From contig JAVBUO010000004.1 of the NCBI GenBank assembly GCA_031555315.1, positions 1-64,000 of the forward strand: 64,000 nucleotides of DNA. Reading direction: 5' to 3'. Made by a program: the position numbers and the translations under genes. Shown here piece after piece: positions 43,976-53,235 of this stretch (position 1 is the first letter of the stretch; each line of letters starts with the position of its first letter). The notes beneath the pieces are model-generated. The model searched no databases and had not been told where the DNA came from. It saw only the letters and a program-made list of their open reading frames with translations. This DNA comes from JAVBJV01 sp031555315 (GTDB lineage: Bacteria; Pseudomonadota; Alphaproteobacteria; Acetobacterales; Acetobacteraceae).

Positions 43976-43985
43976 CGTCGGCCCC

Positions 43986-45524
43986 TTACGCGGGTTCTTC
44001 GACGTAGCGCGGGAACACGCCCTGTGGGGCGGGCAGCGTCACACCACCGGGCAGCCCGGCGCCGAGCGTGGCCAGATCGCGCATATCGGCCGGCACGCCA
44101 AGCTGATCCAGCATCTTCGCCATGCTGTCGGGCATGAAGGGTTGCAACACCGTCGCCACCACACGCAGCGTGTCGGCCAGCACGCGCAGCACCACCGCCA
44201 TGCGCGCCGGGTCGGTCTTCTTCAGCGCCCACGGAGCCTGGTGGTCGATATAGGCGTTGGCGGCGCGGATCACCTTCCACACTTCCTCGATCGCGTCGTG
44301 AAAGAGCTGTCTGTCCAACTGGGCGCGCAGCTTGTCGGGCAGCGCCGCCGCCGCGTCGATCATCGCCAGATCGTCGGCAGTACGCGCGCCCACGTCCGGA
44401 AGTTTACCTTCCAGATTGCGCGCGATCAGGCTCAGGCTGCGCTGCGCCAGATTGCCCAGATCGTTGGCCAGTTCCACGTTCATGCGGGTGATCAGCGCCT
44501 TGCGGCTGAAGTCGCCGTCGTTGCCGAACGGCACTTCGCGCAGCAGGAAAAAGCGCACGGCATCCAGCCCGAACGTTGCGACCAGTTCGAGCGGGTCGAT
44601 CACGTTGCCGAGCGACTTGCTGATCTTCTGCCCCTCATTCGTCCACCAGCCATGCGCGAACACGCGCTGCGGCGTCGGCAGGCCGGCCGCCATCAGGAAG
44701 GCCGGCCAGTAGATCGCGTGAAAGCGCAGGATATCCTTGCCGACGACGTGAATGTCGGCGGGCCAGAACGCGGCGCGCGGCGCATTCATATCCGGCCAGC
44801 CGGTGGCGGTCAGGTAATTGGCCAGCGCGTCCAGCCACACATACATCACATGGGCGGGATCGTTCGGCACCTTGATCCCCCACGCGAACGACGTGCGCGA
44901 CACCGACAGGTCCAGCAGCCCCGACTTCACGAACGACAGCACCTCATTCCGGCGCGAGGCCGGGGCGACGAAATCCGGATTGGCCTCGTAGAATTCCAGC
45001 AGCCGGTCCTGCCATTTGGACAGGCGAAAGAAGTAGGACGGCTCGCGCACCCATTCCACCGGCGCGCCACTGGGCGCCAGCTTGCTGCCATCGGCGGCGG
45101 TCTGAAGCTCTTTCTCGTCGTAAAATGCTTCATCGCGAACGGCATACCAGCCTTCGTAATGATCCAGGTAGATCTCGCCCGCCTCCAGCAGACGCTGCCA
45201 CAACACCTGCACGCCCTTGGTGTGGCGCGGTTCGGTGGTGCGGATGAAATCATCGTTCGAGGTCTTCATCGTCACCGCCAGATCGCGGAACGTCTGCGAG
45301 ACCCGATCGGTGAACGTCTGCGGGTCCAGTCCCTTGTCGGCGGCGGCTTTCTCGACCTTCTGGCCGTGTTCGTCGGTACCGGTCAGGAAGAACACGTCGA
45401 ACCCGTCCAGCCGCTTGAAGCGCGCCAGCACGTCGGCGGCCAGGCTGGTGTATGCATGCCCGATATGGGGCTTGTCGTTCACGTAATAGATCGGCGTGGT
45501 GATGTAGTAACGCTTCTGGGTCAT
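43986..45524 (-). CDS. metG: Methionyl-tRNA synthetase
   Basis: A class I synthetase that charges tRNA-Met. The 512-residue protein has YYITTPIYYVNDKPHIGHAY (HIGH motif), FFLTGTDEHGQKVEKAA and KISKSLGNVIDPLE (KMSKS-type motif). It lacks the zinc-finger Cys cluster, which marks the shorter MetG2 form common in alphaproteobacteria, and has no C-terminal tRNA-binding extension. It lies between holB and tatD in one minus-strand operon. Confidence 0.96.
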   Translation of the reverse strand: MTQKRYYITTPIYYVNDKPHIGHAYTSLAADVLARFKRLDGFDVFFLTGTDEHGQKVEKAAADKGLDPQTFTDRVSQTFRDLAVTMKTSNDDFIRTTEPRHTKGVQVLWQRLLEAGEIYLDHYEGWYAVRDEAFYDEKELQTAADGSKLAPSGAPVEWVREPSYFFRLSKWQDRLLEFYEANPDFVAPASRRNEVLSFVKSGLLDLSVSRTSFAWGIKVPNDPAHVMYVWLDALANYLTATGWPDMNAPRAAFWPADIHVVGKDILRFHAIYWPAFLMAAGLPTPQRVFAHGWWTNEGQKISKSLGNVIDPLELVATFGLDAVRFFLLREVPFGNDGDFSRKALITRMNVELANDLGNLAQRSLSLIARNLEGKLPDVGARTADDLAMIDAAAALPDKLRAQLDRQLFHDAIEEVWKVIRAANAYIDHQAPWALKKTDPARMAVVLRVLADTLRVVATVLQPFMPDSMAKMLDQLGVPADMRDLATLGAGLPGGVTLPAPQGVFPRYVEEPA

Positions 45525-45534
45525 CGGGTTCTGT

Positions 45535-46554
45535 TCAGATATCCATGGGGGGCGCCGTCAGCAGAGAAAACCCCGCCACAACCGCCTGTCTTTTATCGAG
45601 ATTCAGCCGTTCGGTCTCGTCGCGCAGAGCGCCCAGCGCCTGCCAGACGCGCGCCCAGGTCTCCAGCGGGCGGAACGCCACCAGCCGCTGGCCCAGCGGG
45701 TCCGGCTGTCCACGCGCCACCGCCGCCGTCGCCGCCGCCAGCCCATTCTGTAACAGGCCGATGAAGGTTGCAAAAGCGTCTTCCGCGCGGCCCAGCCGGT
45801 CGGCGATCGCGTAAAACCGCGCCGGCGGCAGATCCGGTATGGCCTCCAGCACCTCGGCCGCCAGCGCGGCCAGCGCGGCGCCGTCGTCGGACGCCAGATC
45901 GAGCGCGCGGCCGATGCTGCCATGCGCCATCGGCACGATCATTGCGCGCTTGCCGGCCGGCAGTTCCGGCACATAGCGGGCGAGCAGCGTCTGCACGGTG
46001 TCGTCGATCAGCGCCGGCATGCCCAGACGGCGGCAGCGCGACAGGATGGTCGGCAGCAACCGGCCCGGGTTTGCCGTGGTCAGCAGCAGGATGCCGCGCG
46101 GCGGCGGTTCCTCGAGGATCTTCAGCACCCGGTTCTGGGCCTGGGCATTCATCGTGTCGGCCTGGTCGATCACGATGACCCGCCAGCCGCTTTCCGCCGC
46201 CGTCAGCCCCATGAAACGTGGGATCAGCGCCACCGCATCCACGTTGATCACGTCGGCGCGTTTGCGGCTGCCCTGCATCAGACCGGGTTCGATGGTCAGC
46301 AGATCCGGATGGCTGGCCGCCGCCACGCGCCGGAACGCGGGGTGCGACGGATCGACCGCCAGCCCGGCACCGTCCGGCATGCCGGCGAACATCCAGCGCG
46401 CAAAGCGAAACGCCAGCGTCGCCTTGCCGATCCCGGCCGGCCCGGTCAACATCCAGGCGTGGTGCAGCCGCCCGCTGCGCGCCGCGCCGGCCAGCGCGGC
46501 CTCGGCCGCGGCATGGCCCAGCAGATCGGGATTGGCGCGCGGTTCGGGGATCAT
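45535..46554 (-). CDS. holB: DNA polymerase III delta' subunit
   Basis: A clamp-loader subunit of 339 residues. The start LLGHAAAEAALAGAARSGRL is followed by HHAWMLTGPAGIGKATLAFR (Walker A-like), VIVIDQADTMNAQAQNRVLK and ILEEPPPRGILLLTTANPGR with LPTILSRCRRL (arginine finger SRC motif). The Cys zinc cluster seen in other delta' proteins is not evident. Its ATG overlaps the tmk stop in ATGA. Confidence 0.93.
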   Translation of the reverse strand: MIPEPRANPDLLGHAAAEAALAGAARSGRLHHAWMLTGPAGIGKATLAFRFARWMFAGMPDGAGLAVDPSHPAFRRVAAASHPDLLTIEPGLMQGSRKRADVINVDAVALIPRFMGLTAAESGWRVIVIDQADTMNAQAQNRVLKILEEPPPRGILLLTTANPGRLLPTILSRCRRLGMPALIDDTVQTLLARYVPELPAGKRAMIVPMAHGSIGRALDLASDDGAALAALAAEVLEAIPDLPPARFYAIADRLGRAEDAFATFIGLLQNGLAAATAAVARGQPDPLGQRLVAFRPLETWARVWQALGALRDETERLNLDKRQAVVAGFSLLTAPPMDI

Positions 46555-47171
46555 ACGAGTAGCCCCCTGTCCGCCAGCGCGGCCAGGATACGCGCGTGCA
46601 CGTCATCCGGCGTGCCCGCGGCATCGATCAGCCGGCAGCGTTGAGGATCGATCGCGGCGATAGCCCGGAACGCCTGGCGTACCGTCCGATGGAAATCCGC
46701 GCCCATGCGTTCGAACCGGTCGGCGCCGCCACGCAGGCCGGCGCGCTTCAGCCCGGTTTCCTCGTCGATGTCGAGGATCAGCGTCAGGTCCGGATCGATC
46801 CCCAGCAGCGCATGCAACGCGCACACCGGCGCTTCGCCGACCCCGCGCCCGATGCCCTGATACGCCATGGTGGAATCGGTGAACCGGTCGCAGATCACCC
46901 ATGTCCCGGCCTCCAGCGCCGGGCGGATGGTGCGCGCCACATGCTCGGCGCGCGCTGCGAACATCAGCATCGTCTCGGCCAGCGCCGACCAGCGCCCCGG
47001 TTCACCGTTGACGAGCAACTGGCGGATATCCTCGGCTCCCGGCGCGCCGCCCGGCTCGCGGGTCAGCAGCACAGCATGGCCGCGCGCCTTCAGCACCCCG
47101 GCCAGAAGCTGTGCCTGAAGCGTCTTACCGGCCCCGTCGCCGCCTTCGAACGTGATGAATCGTCCTGACAT
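46551..47171 (-). CDS. tmk: Thymidylate kinase
   Basis: Phosphorylates dTMP to dTDP. The 206-residue protein has FITFEGGDGAGKTLQAQLLA (P-loop), LLTREPGGAPGAE (TREPGG motif), CDRFTDSTMAYQGIGRGVG (DRF motif) and a lid region with RAGLRGGADRFER. It is coupled to holB by a 4-base overlap. Linkage to the upstream D,D-carboxypeptidase gene is through a short 35-base gap. Confidence 0.96.
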   Translation of the reverse strand: MSGRFITFEGGDGAGKTLQAQLLAGVLKARGHAVLLTREPGGAPGAEDIRQLLVNGEPGRWSALAETMLMFAARAEHVARTIRPALEAGTWVICDRFTDSTMAYQGIGRGVGEAPVCALHALLGIDPDLTLILDIDEETGLKRAGLRGGADRFERMGADFHRTVRQAFRAIAAIDPQRCRLIDAAGTPDDVHARILAALADRGLLV

Positions 47172-47206
47172 AAGGCGCGCAACCTACGCAGTTTCGGGCG
47201 TGATGG

Positions 47207-48442
47207 CTACCGCAGCCCGACCATATGCAGCAGCGAAACCGTCGCCCGGCCCAGAATGCCCTGCCGGCCCACATCGGCCCCCGCATAAAGCGGCACGCGC
47301 AGGTCGGGAACGCCGCGCCCGCTGGTGGTCAGGAAACCGATCGGATCGCCGCGCCGGATCGGCGCCGGAACGGGGCCCTCATACTCCATCTTGACCGTCG
47401 CGGTGCGCCGCCAGGCGCGCGGCATGGTGACGACCAGTCCGTCGGGCCCCGAGACCAGCGGCACGGTGCGGCTGGCCCCCAGCCAGACCTGCGCCTCGCC
47501 GGCCGGCTGGCCGGGCGCGAACAGCGTGACGTTCTCGAACTCGCGAAACGCCCATTCGATCAGCCGCTCGCTTTCCTCGGCGCGCTGCGACATCGACGTC
47601 CAGCCGTTGGCGACCAGAATGACGCGCCGCCCGTTGCGCTCGGCCGAAGCCGTCAGGCCATACCCGGCGGCGTCGGTGTGCCCCGTCTTCAGTCCGTCGG
47701 CCAGACCGCGCTGCACCAGCGGGTTGCGGTTGCCCTGCTGGATGCCGTTATAGGTAAAGCTGCGCTCGGCATAGAGCCGGTAATATTCGGGAAAATCGAC
47801 GATCAGACGCCGCGCCAGAATGGCTAGATCGCGGCAGGTCATCCAGTGTTCGGGGTCCGGCCAGCCGGTCGAGTTGCGGAAACTGCTGTTCTGCAGACCG
47901 ATCTTGCGGGCGGTCTCGTTCAACAGTTCGGCAAAGCCGCTTTCCCCGCCGGCGATCGCTTCTTCCAGCACGATACAGGCGTCGTTCCCCGACTGGATCA
48001 TCATGCCGTGAATCAGATCGTCGACCGAGACCTGGGTGCCGATCTGCACGAACATCTTGGACCCCTGCATCCGCCACGCGCGTTCGCTGACCGGCAGGGT
48101 CTGGTCGAGTTGCAGCCGCCCTTCGCGCAGCATGCTGAACACCACATAGGCGGTCATCAGCTTCGACATCGACGATGGCGGCATCGGTTCGTCGGGGTTC
48201 TTCTCCAACAGGACCGCGCCGGTGTTGAAGTCGATGATGATGGCCTCGCGCGCCTGCACGTCCAGCGGACCGAGCGGCGTCGTCGCCGGCGTTGCGCGTT
48301 GCTGCGGCTGTTCGGCGTTCTGTGGCGTGCGCTCAGGCGCGCGGCGCGACCGGGCGGGCGCGCGCCGCGGTGCGGACCAGGCTTCCCGGGCGGCGAATGC
48401 GGTGAAAACACCGGCGAGCAACAGCTGACGACGCGCTGGCAT
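47207..48442 (-). CDS. D-alanyl-D-alanine carboxypeptidase (PBP5/6 type)
   Basis: Trims the terminal D-Ala of peptidoglycan peptides. The 411-residue protein has a leader (RRQLLLAGVFTAFAAREAWS), a basic/Pro-rich linker, and the three active-site motifs: SMSK in PPSSMSKLMTAYV, SGN in IQSGNDACIVLEEA and KTG in GLKTGHTDAAGYGL. The C-terminal PBP5 beta domain follows (GEAQVWLGASRTVPLV). ATG at 48442 begins just after the rlpA stop at 48448; the longer frame upstream is an rlpA shadow. Confidence 0.94.
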   Translation of the reverse strand: MPARRQLLLAGVFTAFAAREAWSAPRRAPARSRRAPERTPQNAEQPQQRATPATTPLGPLDVQAREAIIIDFNTGAVLLEKNPDEPMPPSSMSKLMTAYVVFSMLREGRLQLDQTLPVSERAWRMQGSKMFVQIGTQVSVDDLIHGMMIQSGNDACIVLEEAIAGGESGFAELLNETARKIGLQNSSFRNSTGWPDPEHWMTCRDLAILARRLIVDFPEYYRLYAERSFTYNGIQQGNRNPLVQRGLADGLKTGHTDAAGYGLTASAERNGRRVILVANGWTSMSQRAEESERLIEWAFREFENVTLFAPGQPAGEAQVWLGASRTVPLVSGPDGLVVTMPRAWRRTATVKMEYEGPVPAPIRRGDPIGFLTTSGRGVPDLRVPLYAGADVGRQGILGRATVSLLHMVGLR

Positions 48443-48447
48443 GTTTG

Positions 48448-49368
48448 TCACTCCACGACAATGCGGGCTTCGGAAACGCCGGAACGGAATATCCGGTTCA
48501 GGGTCGCATCGGCGACCTGAACGTTTTCCAGCGGTCCGACCCGTACACGATAAAGATTTTGACCATCCGCGAACATCTGCGTGACCTGCGGGTGGAACTG
48601 CCCCAGCCGCCCGCGCAGGCGTTCGGCATTGGCGCGCTGCTGGAACGCGCCGAGCTGCACGTAGATGTTGCCCGGATGCGCCGCCACCCGGGTGACGGTT
48701 TCCGGCAGCCGCGCGGGCGCGCCGTCGTCGGAGACCGCCAGCGCATCGGCGCCCGATGTCCGCGTCGCCACGGCCTGACGCACCGCACCGGACTGGCGCA
48801 CGCCGGGCGGTGGCGACAAGGCATCGCTGCTGACAGTGTCGCGCGGCGCGGCAGCCATCTGGATCGGCGGCGCCCCCCCGCCACGGTTCTGTGCCTGTAG
48901 CGCCGCCTGCCGGCTTTCGGTTTCCAGTACCTGCACGCGCACGCGGGCCGTGCCGCTGCGGATGAAACCCAGCAGTTCCGCGGAGCGGCGCGAGACATCC
49001 AGAATCCGCCCGTTGGCGAACGGTCCGCGATCGTTGACGCGCAAGACGACCTGCCGGCCATTCTCGAGGTTGGTGACCCGGACGATGGCGGGCATCTGCA
49101 GCGTGTTGTGGGCGGCGGTCAGCGCGTTCTGATCGAAGGTCTCGCCATTGGCGGTGGCGCGCGCGTGAAATCCCGGGCCGTACCAACTGGCGATGCCGGT
49201 TTCATCATACGAAAAATCCTCGCGCGGATAATACCAGACGCCGGCGATCTGATACGGATTGCCGACCTTGTATCCGCCGCGCGTCGGCGGTGTCGAAGAG
49301 CCGAACCAGCCGCAGCCGGACAGCACGAGCAGCAGACACAACGCACCTGCCCGGCCCGGCGCTTTCAT
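48448..49368 (-). CDS. rlpA: RlpA-family septal lytic transglycosylase, lipoprotein
   Basis: Cleaves naked glycan strands at the septum. The 306-residue protein has a lipobox (LLLVLSGCGWFG), a double-psi beta-barrel at about 45-155 (GIASWYGPGFHARATANGE, TAAHNTLQMPAIVRVTNLEN, RVNDRGPFANGRILDVSRR) with the catalytic Asp in NDRGPF, a variable linker, and a C-terminal SPOR domain (IYVQLGAFQQRANAERLRGR). It is between mltB (4-base overlap) and the carboxypeptidase gene. Confidence 0.93.
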   Translation of the reverse strand: MKAPGRAGALCLLLVLSGCGWFGSSTPPTRGGYKVGNPYQIAGVWYYPREDFSYDETGIASWYGPGFHARATANGETFDQNALTAAHNTLQMPAIVRVTNLENGRQVVLRVNDRGPFANGRILDVSRRSAELLGFIRSGTARVRVQVLETESRQAALQAQNRGGGAPPIQMAAAPRDTVSSDALSPPPGVRQSGAVRQAVATRTSGADALAVSDDGAPARLPETVTRVAAHPGNIYVQLGAFQQRANAERLRGRLGQFHPQVTQMFADGQNLYRVRVGPLENVQVADATLNRIFRSGVSEARIVVE

Positions 49369-50345
49369 ACGCCGACCACCAGATCGCCGAGCAGCCCGAC
49401 CGCCAGCGCGTAATAGTCGGACGGATTGTAGCGGCGGATCACACCGAAGTTCGGATAGACCAGGAACGCCTGGTTCAGACTGTCCTGCACGACCAGGCCG
49501 GCCTGGATGTTCGCCACCGGCAGCGGCCGGCCGTCGACCCGGCGCACCCCGGCCCGTGCCCAGGCGGAGAGCGGGCGGCGGTTGTCCCGGCTGGCCCCGG
49601 CAGTGTTGAAACCAGACGGCAGACGCACCTCGCGCCCCCAGGTCTCGCCGGAACGCCAGCCATTGCGGGCCAGGTAATTGGCGATCGAGGCCAGCGCATC
49701 GGCCCGGCTGTCCCAGATGTCGCGCCGGCCGTCACCATCGAAATCCACGGCAAAACGGAAAAAGTTCGACGGCATGAACTGCGGCTGTCCCAGCGCCCCG
49801 GCCCACGACCCTTTCATATGATCGGGTCTGACGTGGCCCTCGTCGAGGATCTTCAGCGCGGCCATCAGTTCGGAGCGGAAATACGCGCCGCGCCGGCCTT
49901 CCCAGGCCAGCGTCGCCAGTGCCTCGATCACATTCATTCCGCCGGTGAAAGTACCGTAATTGGTCTCGTTCCCCCAGATCCCCATGATGACGTGCGACGA
50001 CACCCGATAACGCCCCGCGATCGCCTCGATCAAGGTGCGTGATTCGCGATAGACCCGGCGTCCGGCTGTGATCCGCGCCTCGGTCAGGTGAGAGGCCCGG
50101 TAGCGCGCCCAGGTCATCGTGCCCTCGGGCTGGCGCTGATCCAGTTCGATGACCCGCTGGTTCGGAGAAATGCCCCCCAGGGCACGGTTCAGCGTCGCCT
50201 CGGAAATGCCTCGCTGGCGGGCTTCGTGCCGGATACCGGTCAGAAAATCGTTGAAACTCTGCTCTGCGGCCCGGGCAATGCGAATTGCCGGAATGGCCGC
50301 TGTAGCGGCCAGAACCGATCCTGAAATGAAATGACGTCGTTGCAT
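49365..50345 (-). CDS. mltB: Lytic murein transglycosylase B-type
   Basis: A 326-residue muramidase-like enzyme. A twin-arginine-like leader (MQRRHFISGSVLAATAAIPA) precedes the MltB fold: VSSHVIMGIWGNETNYGTF (catalytic Glu), AYFRSELMAALKILDEGHV, GSWAGALGQPQFMPSNFFRF and RRDIWDSRADALASIANYL. It is the first gene of the minus-strand cell-wall/housekeeping operon and overlaps rlpA. It has no lipobox, so it is probably soluble in the periplasm. Confidence 0.93.
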   Translation of the reverse strand: MQRRHFISGSVLAATAAIPAIRIARAAEQSFNDFLTGIRHEARQRGISEATLNRALGGISPNQRVIELDQRQPEGTMTWARYRASHLTEARITAGRRVYRESRTLIEAIAGRYRVSSHVIMGIWGNETNYGTFTGGMNVIEALATLAWEGRRGAYFRSELMAALKILDEGHVRPDHMKGSWAGALGQPQFMPSNFFRFAVDFDGDGRRDIWDSRADALASIANYLARNGWRSGETWGREVRLPSGFNTAGASRDNRRPLSAWARAGVRRVDGRPLPVANIQAGLVVQDSLNQAFLVYPNFGVIRRYNPSDYYALAVGLLGDLVVGV

Positions 50346-50436
50346 GCATGCAGGTGTGCCATCGGAAGCGATTCGACGTCCACCTCAAGACTTGGCAAAG
50401 TGCGACAAACAGAAACTGCAGGACGGAATATTGAAT

Positions 50437-51834
50437 ATGGGCGTAACGTCTGATCTCTCCCGTTTTACGGCCGAAATTTCATGGAACGGGCTGCCACAGG
50501 AGGTGCGCGACCGCACGCGGTTCCTGCTGCTCGACCTGGTCGGCAATATGGTGCGCGGCCGGGTGGATGCCGAAAGCACGCCCGCCCTGCTGACCGCCGC
50601 GCGCGCGCTGGGCCTGGGCGGCGGTAGCTGCGGCGTGTTCGGCGATGCCGCTGGCTGGACGCCCGCCGGCGCAGCCTTCCTGAACGGCGCGCTGGCCCAC
50701 AGTCTGGATTTCGACGACACGCACGCCGCCTCGACCCTGCATCCGGGCGCGCCGGTGATTCCGGCCGCGCTGACGGCGGGGGAAATGGCCAACGCGTCGG
50801 GCGCCGATGTGCTGGCGGCGATCGTCGCGGGATACGAGGTTACCATCCGCACGGCGCTCGCCCTGCCCGCCAAGGCGCATTACGACCGCGGCTTTCACCC
50901 GACCGCCACAGCCGGCGCGTTCGGCGCGGCGGCGGCGGCGGCGCGTGTGCTGGGGCTGAACGCGGATCAGGTCGCCAACGCACTGGGCATCGCATTGTCG
51001 CAGTGCGCGGGCAGTTTGCAGTTCCTGGCCAACGGTGCGTGGACGAAGCGCTTTCAGGTTGGCTGGGCGTCGATGAACGGTCTCGCCGCCGCCCTGCTGG
51101 CACGCGAGAACTTCAAGGGCGCGTCCGAACCGATCGAGGGCCGCCACGGCTTCCTGCGCGCCTATGCCCCCGCCCCGATCCCCGAGCGCGCAACGCAGGA
51201 TCTGGGGCGCGTGTTCGAACTGATGAACACCGCGGTGAAGCCGTATCCGTCGTGCCGCTACGGCCACGCCGCGATCGACGCGACGCTGGCACTGCGCAGC
51301 GAACATAATCTGCAACCGGCCGAGATCGAACGCGTCGATGTCGGCCTGCCGGATGCGGGGATGCTGCTGGTCGGCGCGCCGGCCGAAAAGAAGGCCAATC
51401 CGCAGAACGTCGTCGACGGGCAGTTCAGCGGTCCGTTCGTGATCTCGGCGGCGCTGGCCACCGGGGCGATGGGCTGGGATTCTTACGCGCTGTTGCAGGA
51501 TCCGGTGATCCGCAGCCTGCTGCCCAAGGTCCATTGTGCGCAGAACCCCGAGATCGAGGCCGAATATCCGGCCAACATGTCGGCCAGAGTGACGATCCAT
51601 GCCCGCGGCGAGACATTCACCCGCAAGGTGGTGGTACCGAAGGGCGAGCCGTCCAACTTCCTGACCGAGACGGAGCTGCGCGCCAAGTTTCACGGTCTGG
51701 TCGACCGCGTGCTGGGTGCGGACCGGGCGGCGAAACTGGCAAACGCGGTGGTGGCATTGGACACCTCGCGCGATATCGCAGGCATGATCCGGCTTGCCGC
51801 CCCACCGGCGGCCGCGAAAATGGCCTCGGACTGA
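50437..51834 (+). CDS. MmgE/PrpD-family protein
   Basis: A 465-residue member of the 2-methylcitrate dehydratase/cis-aconitate decarboxylase family. The start FLLLDLVGNMVRG, NGALAHSLDFDDTHAASTLH (active-site region), GYEVTIRTALAL, FHPTATAGAFGAAAAAARVL, WTKRFQVGWASMNG and VKPYPSCRYGHAAIDA are typical. The substrate is not settled: the family includes iminodisuccinate epimerases and several unassigned enzymes. ATG at 50437 follows an aggacgga site. It is divergent from mltB. Confidence 0.9.
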   Translation: MGVTSDLSRFTAEISWNGLPQEVRDRTRFLLLDLVGNMVRGRVDAESTPALLTAARALGLGGGSCGVFGDAAGWTPAGAAFLNGALAHSLDFDDTHAASTLHPGAPVIPAALTAGEMANASGADVLAAIVAGYEVTIRTALALPAKAHYDRGFHPTATAGAFGAAAAAARVLGLNADQVANALGIALSQCAGSLQFLANGAWTKRFQVGWASMNGLAAALLARENFKGASEPIEGRHGFLRAYAPAPIPERATQDLGRVFELMNTAVKPYPSCRYGHAAIDATLALRSEHNLQPAEIERVDVGLPDAGMLLVGAPAEKKANPQNVVDGQFSGPFVISAALATGAMGWDSYALLQDPVIRSLLPKVHCAQNPEIEAEYPANMSARVTIHARGETFTRKVVVPKGEPSNFLTETELRAKFHGLVDRVLGADRAAKLANAVVALDTSRDIAGMIRLAAPPAAAKMASD

Positions 51835-51843
51835 AAACGGCAA

Positions 51844-51867
51844 AGGCGGCCTTCGGGCCGCCTCTTT
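51844..51867 (+). terminator. Rho-independent terminator after MmgE/PrpD gene
   Basis: A perfect 8-bp stem (aggcggcc / ggccgcct) with a ttcg loop is followed by ctttta, starting nine bases after the stop codon. Beyond it, 51868-52020 shows no gene. Confidence 0.85.
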
Positions 51868-52020
51868 TATTTACTGAAGATGTTTCATGACTGTTTTCAT
51901 GGCATCGAAGTCACCGAACTGTCTGTTTGATACTGTTCCGCCGCCAAGCTTGGAAAGGCAGACTTGATACCTTCCACATCTCTGCCGCTTAACGCTAAAC
52001 AAAGGCAAGCCGCCGTTCGC

Positions 52021-52383
52021 TTAAACGTGAAAACTCTCACCGCATCCGCAGCGGCCTTTTTCGTTCGGGTTGGTGAAAGTGAACCCCGACGTCAGATCCC
52101 GAACCTCGTAATCCATCGTCGTGCCGATCAGAAACAGAGTGGCCTTGCGGTCCACCAGCACGGTCAACCCGTCACGGGAGACCACCTCGTCACCCGGCCC
52201 TGCTTCGTCCACCCACTGCATCTGATACGACAGCCCCGAACACCCCTTGGTGTTCACGCTGATGCGCAGCAGCTTGCCGGCCTGCCCGCCAGAATAAAGC
52301 TGGCGCAGCCGCTCGAGCGCCGCATCGGTCAGCGTCACCAGTGGCGGCAGGGTGCGTGCAGGGCGTGTGGTCTGCGTGTCCAT
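52021..52383 (-). CDS. A-type Fe-S carrier (SufA/IscA/ErpA family)
   Basis: A 120-residue A-type carrier that accepts and transfers Fe-S clusters. The three conserved Cys are present: one in TKGCSGLSYQMQW and two in GRCGCGESFHV near the end. The start has a short Thr/Pro extension before LPPLVTLTDAALERLRQLY. It is the last gene of the suf operon. The 24-base gap to sufT carries no visible terminator. Confidence 0.94.
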   Translation of the reverse strand: MDTQTTRPARTLPPLVTLTDAALERLRQLYSGGQAGKLLRISVNTKGCSGLSYQMQWVDEAGPGDEVVSRDGLTVLVDRKATLFLIGTTMDYEVRDLTSGFTFTNPNEKGRCGCGESFHV

Positions 52384-52406
52384 AACAGATATTATATCGG
52401 TTCCGG

Positions 52407-52772
52407 TCAGAACATATTCAACTGCAAACGCGCTTCTTCACTCATCCGGCTGGGATCCCACGGCGGATCCCAGACGATTTCAACCTCGGCGTCCGTCACG
52501 CCCGGTACCGCCAGCACGGCATGCTTTACCTGTTCCGGCAGTTCCTGCGCGGCGGGGCATGCAGGCGCGGTCAGTGTCATCTCAACCTTTACGCGGCCGT
52601 CGTCGCTGAAATCGATCGCGTAGATCAGGCCGAGTTCGTAGATGTTTACCGGGATTTCCGGATCGTAGACCGACGATACCGCGGCGATCAGCACAGTCTC
52701 GTTCAGCGCGGGCGGCGACTCGCCATCCGGCGTCCAGGAACCATGCGTCGGCGTTGTCTGAGCGTCACTCAC
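52407..52772 (-). CDS. sufT: SUF assembly factor SufT (DUF59/MIP18)
   Basis: A 121-residue protein with the DUF59 fold: SSVYDPEIPVNIYELGLIYA, KVEMTLTAPACPAAQELPEQ and VEIVWDPPWDPSRMSEEARL. The Cys in APACP is the conserved one. SufT acts in Fe-S cluster maturation, particularly under high demand. The start is GTG at 52772, overlapping the end of sufU; longer readings in this frame are shadows of sufU. Confidence 0.93.
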   Translation of the reverse strand: MSDAQTTPTHGSWTPDGESPPALNETVLIAAVSSVYDPEIPVNIYELGLIYAIDFSDDGRVKVEMTLTAPACPAAQELPEQVKHAVLAVPGVTDAEVEIVWDPPWDPSRMSEEARLQLNMF

Positions 52773-53235
52773 TGCTGGCACTCCCTTGGCCATCCAGAGC
52801 CGCTGCCAGCGCATGCCAGGCAAGCGTCGCGCATTTGATGCGCGATGGGTATTCATGCACGCCCGCCAGCGGCACAAGGCGTTCCAGAGCTTCATCTGCG
52901 CACACCGGGCAGGCGCCGCTGCGCACCATATCGCGAAACTGCGCGAACAGTTGCCTGGCGTCGGGCGCACTGCGGCCCCTCACCACTTCCGTCATCAGCG
53001 ATCCGCTGGCGACCGAAATCGCGCAACCACGCGCCTCGAACGAAACATCGGCGATGCGCGCACCGTCATACGCCAGCCAGATCTGACAGCGATCGCCGCA
53101 CATCGGGTTATCGCCGCGCGCTGTCGCGCTGAACCGTTCCATCCGGCGATGATTCCGTGGCTGGCGGCCATGATCGAGGATCACCTGCTGATACAGGTCG
53201 CGCATCTCCTCGAAATCCATCGCCGTATTGCTCAT
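52765..53235 (-). CDS. sufU: SUF scaffold or sulfur-transfer protein SufU
   Basis: A 156-residue IscU-like protein. Metal/cluster Cys residues are in NPMCGDRCQIWLAYDG, FEARGCAISVASGSLM and SRIKCATLAWHAL. The insertion between the second and third Cys (VRGRSAPDARQLFAQFRDMV) is typical of SufU rather than IscU. It probably receives persulfide sulfur from SufS, with zinc at the Cys site. The ATG overlaps the sufS stop in ATGA. Confidence 0.93.
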   Translation of the reverse strand: MSNTAMDFEEMRDLYQQVILDHGRQPRNHRRMERFSATARGDNPMCGDRCQIWLAYDGARIADVSFEARGCAISVASGSLMTEVVRGRSAPDARQLFAQFRDMVRSGACPVCADEALERLVPLAGVHEYPSRIKCATLAWHALAAALDGQGSASSE